Of a DNA stretch of 6,520 nucleotides, positions 1 through 5,764 are shown in pieces. The first letter of the stretch is position 1, and the number at the start of each line of letters is the position of its first letter. The position numbers and the translations under genes were made by a program. Below the pieces are notes generated by a model. That model saw only the letters and a list, made by a program, of their open reading frames with translations, was not told the DNA's origin and searched no databases. Source of the DNA: Spirochaetaceae bacterium (GTDB taxonomy: Bacteria; Spirochaetota; Spirochaetia; SZUA-6; RPPD01); the NCBI GenBank assembly GCA_003818675.1, contig RPPD01000136.1, forward strand, positions 1 through 6,520, read 5' to 3'.

Positions 1-1356
1 ATGTTCTTTGGAGCCTTTATTTTTTTTCAAAATATCTTTTCGGAAAATATATTTTCTCAACAACTCAAAAGAAACAAATACCGTTTTGGCGTTTTTTGCC
101 AGAAGATCAGGAATACGAAGCATGAGAATGCGTAATGTCGGTTTTAATGGTGCAAACAGGGAAAAAATCATTATTGCCGTTGTTGATAAAACCAGGTCTT
201 CAGGTTCGAGTGACGGGTAGAGATACTGGCTGCCAGTAATATATTCAAAACCAAATCCGCCAACATAGACTCCGTAATATCCCGCAACCAGAACAAATAT
301 AAGTGCGGCCGCGACAGCGGTTATGAGTGCAATAAAGGAGAGGATGATTATCTCATACGCGATGACCATGAATATTGCTGCTTTGCCAAAACCCATGGCG
401 GCTAGCGTACCTGCCTCGCTCATCCGCTGGTAGACATTCATCCGGACAGAGGACCTGATCCCGAGGCCAATGATCAAAAGCAGAAACACGGAGAAATACA
501 TGATGATGTCTTTTTGCATAGAACCAAATGTTCTCCAGAAAGCGCTTGCCTTCCTGAAGGTCTGGATACGGATTACCAGATTATTCCCGGTTTGCAATGC
601 AGAAAACTCTGAAGCGAAATCATGCGCAGATGATGCATTGTTTAGATAAATGCGCATTGAACTCCAGTAGGGCGGTTGTACTGCCAAAAGTTCACGCACG
701 TACTCGATTGGCGTATAGAAATATAAATTGTCCCATGGAGCGCCAGCAGCGTAGATTCCTGCCACCTGAAAAGTGACCGAGTTCACCGGCCCGTAGACCG
801 TGGGAGCATCAAAGGTAAACCAGTCGCCTATGTCAAGGTTGGACTCACGTGCTGTCTCTTCGGAGATGTATGCCGCATGGTCATAATCATGCAGTGGTGC
901 GCCTTCACGCAATACAAGTACTCCTGTGCGGAAAAAAAATTCCAGTTCCTCTTTGGTCACACCCCATGCGAACGCGTATGAAGCCATGCTTCCCGAGTCA
1001 AACGTTCCTGAGGCCCGAACAGGGGCAAAAAATTCTTTTACTTCATCTTTATGTCGGGCAAGGAAGGCCGTAATTTTATCCATTGCGCGTTTGTTTTCAT
1101 TGTCAAGTGAAATGTCAATTTCAGAGAGCAGGAGCCTGCCAGGATCGTCTTCGGCAAGTTTGTCAATGCTTTCCCAGGCAATGGCAATGTCACCTGACTG
1201 GAAGTTCTTGAAACGACTGAGGGACTGGATTGAACTTGCATTTCCCAGCGCTTTGCCTGCAAGGAAAAAAAAGCAGGTGACGAAGATGGAGATTGCAAAG
1301 ACAAGCGATCGCTTTTTATTTCGCAACAGGTTTCGCCATGCTATGGTGATAAACAT
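1..1356 (-). CDS. MacB/LolC-type ABC transporter permease, second permease of the module (3' end cut off by window edge)
   Basis: Inner-membrane permease subunit of an ABC transporter with the FtsX/MacB fold. The frame is open for 452 codons from the ATG at 1356 to base 1 with no stop, so the C-terminus lies outside the window. Hydrophobic segments are seen near residues 17-36, 284-305, 325-360 and 385-403: one N-terminal helix, a large extracytoplasmic domain (about 40-280) and three C-terminal helices. The cytoplasmic FtsX-type loop is visible around 306-323 (NVYQRMSEAGTLAAMGFG). The start is supported by AGGAGA at 1362-1367, 5 nt upstream, and by only 15 nt to the preceding permease stop, so it is almost certainly in the same operon. 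At least 48 residues follow the last helix, ending in a lysine-rich stretch (KKNKGSK), which is longer than the short tail usual in this family. The extracytoplasmic domain differs clearly from that of the neighbouring permease, so this is not a recent duplicate. Substrate unknown. Confidence 0.9.
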   Translation of the reverse strand, partial: MFITIAWRNLLRNKKRSLVFAISIFVTCFFFLAGKALGNASSIQSLSRFKNFQSGDIAIAWESIDKLAEDDPGRLLLSEIDISLDNENKRAMDKITAFLARHKDEVKEFFAPVRASGTFDSGSMASYAFAWGVTKEELEFFFRTGVLVLREGAPLHDYDHAAYISEETARESNLDIGDWFTFDAPTVYGPVNSVTFQVAGIYAAGAPWDNLYFYTPIEYVRELLAVQPPYWSSMRIYLNNASSAHDFASEFSALQTGNNLVIRIQTFRKASAFWRTFGSMQKDIIMYFSVFLLLIIGLGIRSSVRMNVYQRMSEAGTLAAMGFGKAAIFMVIAYEIIILSFIALITAVAAALIFVLVAGYYGVYVGGFGFEYITGSQYLYPSLEPEDLVLSTTAIMIFSLFAPLKPTLRILMLRIPDLLAKNAKTVFVSFELLRKYIFRKDILKKNKGSKEH

Positions 1357-1371
1357 TTCTTTCTCCTGTAT

Positions 1372-2748
1372 CTATGCCCTGTTATCAAGCACTTGCTGTG
1401 GATGCATCCGCACGGCCCGCATGACAGGGATAACTGTAGCGATAGAACCGTAGAAAATTATTACCAGGAAATCCATGGCTAAAATAAATGGATCAACTGT
1501 GAGGTTAAGTGATTTTCCTGTAATAAATTCCATGGCGGGAACCGGCGAGGTTATATTTTGACCTGCCTTGACAATCAGTAATGCCGCGGTAACAAAACCC
1601 GCGCAGGCAAAGACCGTAAAGATACCAAGAATCTCGGCAAGCATAAGAAAGGCTACTGTACGTCGTGGAAATCCCAGAGTCAGGAGGGTCCCTATTTCGC
1701 GGTAACGCTCCAGACTGTTTGATGCGGCTATATTGGCAATAAGCAATCCAGCAACAAGAAAGAGCATTGCCAGGAGCATGGCAAGTGATGTTGTAACGAC
1801 CTTGCCTGCATTCCTGAAGAGTTCACCCATTTCAAGCCATGTTGAAATCTTTATTCCGTTATCGCCAGGATTTTTCAGCTCTGACAATGATTCCAGTTCC
1901 AAGTCTTCGACTGCGGACTTCTCGTCACGGGTGAGCAGGCCATCCATGCCTGAGGATTTGGCGGAATTGAGAAGCTGTTCGGAAACCGTTTCAGCATCTT
2001 GTTTGTTAGGGAGCCCTATCAGGATGTCCGTGCATTGCCCTGGATCAAACTGCAGCAAGTGCCTGGCGTCGCGGATATCCATTACAAAAGCCTTGTAGCT
2101 GAAAAGGGAAAGTATGATAAAAACGCCAGTGCCTGACACTCGCGCCTTGATGTGTGTATTTCTGCCTTGCGCAGTTTTTGCCGTGATCTGGACAATGTCG
2201 CCAGGCGTCACCATGAGTTTTTTCGCCTGCTCATCTGTCACCATAACCTCGGGCATCTGTTCCCCTGATTCAGGAGACAAACCTGACCATCTGGGGAAAA
2301 ATCCTTCTGAGAGGAGAAACGATTCCCTGATATTTGAAGCGCCGCCTGATTGTTCCGTGTCAATGCCAATCAAAAGACTCTCCTCGCTCTTGTTTTTTCC
2401 GACAAGCCTTACATTCTGCCGCACGCGGAAGTCAAGGGATGCCTGTGGGATTTGTGTATTTATAATGGAAATAACGCGATGAAAAAGGTCTGTTGGAATT
2501 GGAGAGAGGGAATCCCACCCGCCAGTATACATGGACACCATGTCCTGTTCTATTGATGCTTTGCTTCTGATCTGGATGTGAGAGACGAAACCATGGACGA
2601 TGATGTCATCGGTTTTATTTAACACTGCCTGGTTCAGTGATCCCGCCAGAACCATGACCAGTGCGATGATAAAGACATAGAAACCCATTGTGAATGAGCG
2701 CCACCATCTCCCGATGATGTTTTTAAAGGTCAAGGCGAGCAGGTTCAC
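1372..2748 (-). CDS. MacB/LolE-type ABC transporter permease, first permease of the module
   Basis: Complete 458-aa inner-membrane permease with the MacB/FtsX layout: a helix at about 20-40, an extracytoplasmic MacB_PCD-like domain at about 42-315, then helices near 317-341, 366-393 and 419-443. The conserved loop between helices 2 and 3 reads SLERYREIGTLLTLGFPRR (345-363), and the protein ends with the family-typical VMRAVRMHPQQVLDN. The start is GTG at 2748, overlapping the ATPase stop as GTGA. GGAGGA at 2755-2760, 6 nt upstream, decides this start and implies translational coupling. Length is normal for the family. It should pair with the ATPase upstream and the second permease downstream. 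The family couples ATP hydrolysis in the cytoplasm to mechanical movement of the extracytoplasmic domain rather than to a classical transmembrane channel. Whether this set moves lipoproteins (LolCDE-like), lipids, peptides or drugs (MacB-like) cannot be told from sequence. No MacA-like adaptor gene is present in the window. Confidence 0.93.
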   Translation of the reverse strand: MNLLALTFKNIIGRWWRSFTMGFYVFIIALVMVLAGSLNQAVLNKTDDIIVHGFVSHIQIRSKASIEQDMVSMYTGGWDSLSPIPTDLFHRVISIINTQIPQASLDFRVRQNVRLVGKNKSEESLLIGIDTEQSGGASNIRESFLLSEGFFPRWSGLSPESGEQMPEVMVTDEQAKKLMVTPGDIVQITAKTAQGRNTHIKARVSGTGVFIILSLFSYKAFVMDIRDARHLLQFDPGQCTDILIGLPNKQDAETVSEQLLNSAKSSGMDGLLTRDEKSAVEDLELESLSELKNPGDNGIKISTWLEMGELFRNAGKVVTTSLAMLLAMLFLVAGLLIANIAASNSLERYREIGTLLTLGFPRRTVAFLMLAEILGIFTVFACAGFVTAALLIVKAGQNITSPVPAMEFITGKSLNLTVDPFILAMDFLVIIFYGSIATVIPVMRAVRMHPQQVLDNRA

Positions 2749-3437
2749 AGTTGTTCCTCCAGTGCAAGCGTGATCATCCCGTCATGGAGATGGACCACGC
2801 GATCCGCCCTGACCGTGACCGCGGGATCGTGGGATGAAAAAACGAATGTTGTGCCGGACTCCCTGTTTATCCTGTGCATGAGCTCTATCACTGTTTGCGC
2901 GGTCAGCGAATCCAGGTTGGCCGTGGGTTCGTCCGCGAGGATCACATCAGGTTTTGTCACCAGGGCCCGCGCTATGGCAACGCGCTGCTGCTGCCCTCCT
3001 GAAAGCTCGTGCGGTTTTTTTCTGACATGTTCTGAAAGCCCTGTTTCCTCCACCAGCATCTTTACGCGTCTTTGCCGTTCTTTTTGTGTGATTTCCCTGT
3101 GGATGACAAGCGGCAGTTCGATATTTTCATTTACATCAAGCACAGGGATGAGATTAAAGGACTGGAAAATGAAGCCCAGCAAGTCTCTGCGCACGAGCCC
3201 CAGCTCATGTTCGCTTAAGCCTGTGATGCGTTTGTTGTTGATATGGATTTCCCCTGATGTGGGCGCATCAAGGCAGCCGATAAGCGAGAGGAGGGTCGAT
3301 TTGCCGCTCCCCGAAGGTCCCGCGATGGTGAGAAACTCGCCTTTTTCAATGGAAAGACTGACACCGCCTAATGCCCTGACAACAGTCTTCCCCAATTTGT
3401 ATTCCTTGGTTACGTTTTCTATGTTTACGATGCCCAT
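2745..3437 (-). CDS. MacB/LolD-family ABC transporter ATP-binding protein
   Basis: Cytoplasmic ATPase, 230 aa from the chosen start, normal length for the LolD/MacB/FtsE group. All nucleotide-binding motifs are intact: Walker A GPSGSGKST (40-48), Q-loop with FQSFNLIP (91-98) followed by ENIELPL as in LolD-like proteins, signature LSGGQQQR (145-152), Walker B VILADEP with catalytic Glu170 and D-loop NLDS (174-177), and H-loop SSHD with His203. An in-frame ATG lies 15 nt upstream at 3452, but it sits inside the Shine-Dalgarno sequence. GGAGGAG at 3444-3450 is 6 nt from the ATG at 3437, so I take the latter; the longer form would be 235 aa. The stop overlaps the GTG start of the first permease, so stoichiometric co-translation is expected. 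It should dimerise and power the two permeases. The substrate cannot be inferred from the ATPase. Confidence 0.96.
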   Translation of the reverse strand: MGIVNIENVTKEYKLGKTVVRALGGVSLSIEKGEFLTIAGPSGSGKSTLLSLIGCLDAPTSGEIHINNKRITGLSEHELGLVRRDLLGFIFQSFNLIPVLDVNENIELPLVIHREITQKERQRRVKMLVEETGLSEHVRKKPHELSGGQQQRVAIARALVTKPDVILADEPTANLDSLTAQTVIELMHRINRESGTTFVFSSHDPAVTVRADRVVHLHDGMITLALEEQL

Positions 3438-3443
3438 ATTTTG

Positions 3444-3450
3444 CTCCTCC
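3444..3450 (-). promoter_or_regulatory. Shine-Dalgarno sequence that decides the ATPase start
   Basis: GGAGGAG on the minus strand, 6 nt before the ATG at 3437. The upstream in-frame ATG at 3452 overlaps this motif and has no comparable site of its own, so it is probably not used. Confidence 0.75.
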
Positions 3451-3494
3451 ATTCAAGAATACATCATTGAAATGTGGAAAAGAATGGAACGAAA

Positions 3495-3522
3495 GTTTTA
3501 ATTGAAGGGGAAAACAGGGCAA
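3495..3522 (-). promoter_or_regulatory. Possible sigma-70 promoter for the ABC module
   Basis: On the minus strand TTGCCC (3522-3517) is followed after 16 nt by TAAAAC (3500-3495), each matching four of six consensus bases. A transcript starting near 3488 would have a leader of about 50 nt before the ATPase start at 3437. The match is weak for an A/T-rich gap, and it is reported only because the gap length suggests an independent promoter. Confidence 0.25.
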
Positions 3523-3572
3523 AAGCGTTTTTTTTAATAGAACAAAGATACTATGGGCGCCTTAAAAGGAAA

Positions 3573-4319
3573 TTATTGATTCTCCATTGTGTAAATCTCG
3601 CTCCATTCGGCATAATACGGGAATTCTTTGGCCATGTTGATGGTAACGAGATGCTGTGAGAGCCCGTCATCCACAGCCAGAACCTTGCCTGGGACAAGGG
3701 AAGGGAAAGGAGTGTGAAATCGCTTTGGATCACCAAAACGGGTTATCTGTGTCTGGTATGATACGAAGCTGCAAGAGAGGTCCACCCTGAAAGTAATTGT
3801 GCACTTGCCTGGTTCAGCAGTTTCAGGTTTTGCTTTCACAATGAAATAATTGGCAAGATAAAACAGGCGGGGATCATCCACTGGCGCAATCAGGATGCGT
3901 GAAGAGGAATATTCGCGGGAAGAAGATCTGATGGTGGAAAAATCGCTTTTAATCTGGTTGAAAAGTGCCTGCACCTCGGTTTTTACCTTTGAGTTCTCGC
4001 GGAAGGCCCGTGAATCTACTTCAAGAGGTTTGCCTGTATTTTCCATGTACCTGGCAAGCATTGCGGATGCTTCGCCATAGCCCATTACACTTCCACCAAA
4101 TATAAACGCGTCATAGATTGTGGATAGAAACGCTTTATCATCAGCTGAAAAGTCCTTTCTGGTCAGCGCTTTTTCTTCCAGTAGGTCGATCCTTGCCTGA
4201 ATTTCCTCAATATCACCCATGGCTATCCGTATTGCGGTCATGTGCCGGATTAATAGAATCGCTGGAATAAGGAGCAGGACCAGAATAATGATTGTCAGAA
4301 TTGTGGTGCGCCGTTTCAT
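3573..4319 (-). CDS. Membrane-anchored protein of unknown function
   Basis: I do not recognise this 248-aa protein. It opens with a basic MKRR and one strongly hydrophobic segment at about residues 7-24 (TILTIIILVLLLIPAILL), with no Cys of a lipobox, so it is most likely an inner-membrane anchor with the rest outside the cytoplasm. A short charged helical stretch follows (36-52, DIEEIQARIDLLEEKAL). The middle has a Gly-rich turn and helix (GGSVMGYGEASAMLARYMEN, 75-94). The C-terminal half looks beta-rich and contains the only two cysteines, Cys173 and Cys183, placed so that they could pair. The C-terminal segment carries AKEFPYYAEW (230-239). The start at 4319 is chosen because AGGAGGT at 4327-4333 lies 7 nt upstream; longer in-frame starts at 4340 and 4418 lack such a site, and the latter would run into the divergent promoter. 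It precedes the ABC module by 135 nt in the same direction, so it may be an accessory envelope protein of it, but that is inference from position. Confidence 0.85.
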   Translation of the reverse strand: MKRRTTILTIIILVLLLIPAILLIRHMTAIRIAMGDIEEIQARIDLLEEKALTRKDFSADDKAFLSTIYDAFIFGGSVMGYGEASAMLARYMENTGKPLEVDSRAFRENSKVKTEVQALFNQIKSDFSTIRSSSREYSSSRILIAPVDDPRLFYLANYFIVKAKPETAEPGKCTITFRVDLSCSFVSYQTQITRFGDPKRFHTPFPSLVPGKVLAVDDGLSQHLVTINMAKEFPYYAEWSEIYTMENQ

Positions 4320-4326
4320 GCAAAGG

Positions 4327-4333
4327 ACCTCCT
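4327..4333 (-). promoter_or_regulatory. Consensus Shine-Dalgarno sequence for the anchored unknown protein
   Basis: AGGAGGT on the minus strand, 7 nt before the ATG at 4319, a perfect anti-16S match at ideal spacing. It rules against the in-frame upstream starts at 4340 and 4418. Confidence 0.8.
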
Positions 4334-4343
4334 GTTGCATAGT

Positions 4344-4352
4344 ACTATAATA
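4344..4352 (-). promoter_or_regulatory. Possible -10 region for the leftward unit
   Basis: On the minus strand TATTAT (4352-4347) overlaps TATAGT (4349-4344), both acceptable -10 hexamers. No good -35 box lies 16-18 nt upstream (ATATCT or GGGATA at best). A start here would give a transcript beginning close to the Shine-Dalgarno sequence, so the leader would be very short. Weak candidate. Confidence 0.25.
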
Positions 4353-4368
4353 ACTTAAAAAACGCGAG

Positions 4369-4392
4369 ATATCCCTTGCAAAATTTGGATAT
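4369..4392. repeat. Short inverted repeat flanking the -35 box, operator-like
   Basis: ATATCC (4369-4374) and GGATAT (4387-4392) form a perfect 6-bp inverted repeat with a 12-nt spacer, arm centres 18 bp apart. The spacer contains the -35 hexamer of the rightward promoter. The geometry suits a dimeric repressor, but a 6-bp repeat can easily occur by chance in A/T-rich DNA of this length. Confidence 0.3.
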
Positions 4393-4403
4393 ATGCATAC
4401 AAT
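4376..4403 (+). promoter_or_regulatory. Sigma-70-type promoter of the lipoprotein/mutase unit
   Basis: TTGCAA (4376-4381) is separated by 16 nt from TACAAT (4398-4403). Each box matches the consensus well (four of six and five of six). Transcription would start near 4410, leaving about 38 nt before the preferred start codon at 4448. It is the best promoter match in the divergent intergenic region and faces the lipoprotein gene. Absence of a terminator before the mutase gene suggests it drives both. Confidence 0.6.
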
Positions 4404-4434
4404 AGAGGGAAAATTCAAATCTACCTGTAAACAT

Positions 4435-4439
4435 GAGGT
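4435..4439 (+). promoter_or_regulatory. Shine-Dalgarno sequence that decides the lipoprotein start
   Basis: GAGGT, 8 nt before the ATG at 4448. The in-frame ATG at 4433 overlaps this motif and is preceded by a sequence without purine-rich complementarity, so the later start is favoured. Both starts leave the signal peptide intact. Confidence 0.55.
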
Positions 4440-4447
4440 TATTCGTT

Positions 4448-5746
4448 ATGATTATTCGGTGTATTCGCCGCTTTTTTTTCTGTTTTATCATAGGTATTGC
4501 TGTTATTGGCTTGTTTTCCTGTGACAATTATCGTGGATATGGAGTGCTTCTCTTGAACAATGAGGCATTTCCGTTTACTACCGGGGAGCTTTTACCTGTC
4601 ACAGATATCTACAGGGTGGATAACTACTATGAAGTTACCTACAATGGGGAACTTTACCAGGTCCCAATGTGGCAGATGGAGTATTCGCAGAATAAGGATG
4701 AGGCAATCAAGTTCCAGGATGTCTATAAGCCATTTGCAGAAATGTATGTGTTCACAAAGAAATATGATGGTCTGCCCATACGCGAAAAGCCGGACAGTAT
4801 GGCCAGTATGATCTACAGAATCAGGCCCGGCCAGACTGTCAAGGTGCTGGGCAGGAGCAAGGACCAGGTCCAGATTGGCGCGCTCACGGGCTACTGGTAC
4901 TGGCTGATAACAGACGAGGGTCTGCGTGGATACTCCTTCGGGTATCACCTGGAAGTGATTGAAGGAGCAGAAAATCTTTCCGCCACGGTTTCGGGACTCC
5001 TGGAGGAAGATTCTCTGATGGAAAAGCTCATGACAAATACCTGGCGGCCTGTGGAAATGGCCCGCATGATAGAGAGCGGCAGGATAGACCTCTCCACTCT
5101 CGAGAAAAACTATCTACTGACGCCAAAGTCGGACCAGAATATTGTGTCTATTGTCAATGAGGATATAGACAAGGATTTTTCCTATACCGAGATAAAAAAG
5201 ACCTCCGCTGACACATATTCCTTTGAGGGCGCGGATTTGAGGATACAGGTTCTCATGGATGACAAGATCAGGGTCAGCTATTACTTCGAGGACCTTTATG
5301 TGACGCGCGAGTTTGTCCTGGTCGCAAGTGATATTGGCGATGTTGTAAGAGGAGAACAGGATAGGAGGCATAACCTGCTTCTGGCCTTCATCAACAAGGG
5401 TGGAGTGCTTTCAAGCGGATCTTATGGTACAATCACTCTCTCTTCAGATTACCGTTTTAACTGGGCATCATTTGGAAGCCTTAAAGGGCTGATAATTCCA
5501 TCACAGGCTTCTGGTTCGGGTTCGGTCAATTTTTCCTCATTCATAGGAAGGGGTGTGTCTGGCAATTTTGACGGTGCCATTACATTTGTTTTTGACGAAG
5601 CAGCGGCTCAGCCTGTTACTTTTGTCTACAATTTCCAGGGAAGAGGTGTACGGTTCATGCATGTTCCCGTAGAAAACATCAAGGATTCGGAAATCAGGCA
5701 ACTGGGTCCTTCACCGCTGGTGATGATTTTCAATTTCAGTCAATAA
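4448..5746 (+). CDS. SH3-like-domain lipoprotein, spirochaete type
   Basis: Predicted exported lipoprotein of 432 aa (437 if the ATG at 4433 is used). The signal sequence has a basic start (IIRCIRR), a hydrophobic core and a relaxed lipobox GLFSC, with Cys25 as the lipidated residue; the mature protein has no other Cys. After lipidation come a first small beta domain (about 26-80), a bacterial SH3-like domain (about 107-171, with GLPIREKPDS and ending RGYSFGYHLEV), a helical stretch (about 173-225), and a beta-rich C-terminal part (about 244-431) rich in Gly and Ser with alternating hydrophobics (GTITLSSDYRFNW, GAITFVF). I associate this domain order and the LPIREKPD signature with treponemal lipoproteins; the exact function of that group is unknown to me. 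SH3-like domains often bind peptidoglycan or proteins, suggesting a periplasmic or envelope structural role. It is divergent from the unknown anchored gene and lies 18 nt before the mutase gene, hence probably co-transcribed with it. Confidence 0.9.
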   Translation: MIIRCIRRFFFCFIIGIAVIGLFSCDNYRGYGVLLLNNEAFPFTTGELLPVTDIYRVDNYYEVTYNGELYQVPMWQMEYSQNKDEAIKFQDVYKPFAEMYVFTKKYDGLPIREKPDSMASMIYRIRPGQTVKVLGRSKDQVQIGALTGYWYWLITDEGLRGYSFGYHLEVIEGAENLSATVSGLLEEDSLMEKLMTNTWRPVEMARMIESGRIDLSTLEKNYLLTPKSDQNIVSIVNEDIDKDFSYTEIKKTSADTYSFEGADLRIQVLMDDKIRVSYYFEDLYVTREFVLVASDIGDVVRGEQDRRHNLLLAFINKGGVLSSGSYGTITLSSDYRFNWASFGSLKGLIIPSQASGSGSVNFSSFIGRGVSGNFDGAITFVFDEAAAQPVTFVYNFQGRGVRFMHVPVENIKDSEIRQLGPSPLVMIFNFSQ

Positions 5747-5764
5747 CCGCAAGGAGAACATAAG

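Larger units (their letters stand above)
3438..3572. other. Intergenic gap between the anchored unknown protein and the ABC module
   Basis: This 135-nt, A/T-rich gap separates two genes of the same direction. I see no GC-rich stem followed by a T-run on the minus strand, so no convincing intrinsic terminator. The plus strand has a run of eight T at 3528-3535, but the preceding stem would be only GC/GC. The gap is long compared with the 15-nt gap and the overlap inside the ABC module, so the module may have its own promoter (see 3495-3522), with or without readthrough from the gene upstream. Confidence 0.6.

Noticed and set aside
8..220. 70-codon plus-strand frame at the left edge
   Set aside because: It lies opposite the C-terminal part of the second permease, whose frame is open throughout, so it is a shadow.
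926..1453. 175-codon plus-strand frame opposite the second permease
   Set aside because: It overlaps a clear membrane permease frame and the junction of the two permease genes; composition is that of an antisense shadow.
2770..3501. 243-codon open frame on the plus strand opposite the ATPase
   Set aside because: It is antisense to a gene with every ABC motif intact, has a Ser/Arg/Cys-rich composition typical of a shadow frame, and resembles no protein I know.
3517..3540. Run of eight T on the plus strand resembling an intrinsic terminator tail
   Set aside because: The preceding bases (GCAAAAGC) can form only a 2-bp stem, and no plus-strand gene ends nearby.
3545..3572. GGCGCC and CCTTTTAAGG just after the anchored protein's stop, as a possible terminator on the minus strand
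   Set aside because: The stems would be about four base pairs with almost no loop, and no T-run follows on the transcribed strand.
5505..5530. Small direct repeat of TTCGGG in the lipoprotein gene
   Set aside because: It encodes a Gly/Ser turn (GSGSV) and is too short to be a meaningful repeat element.
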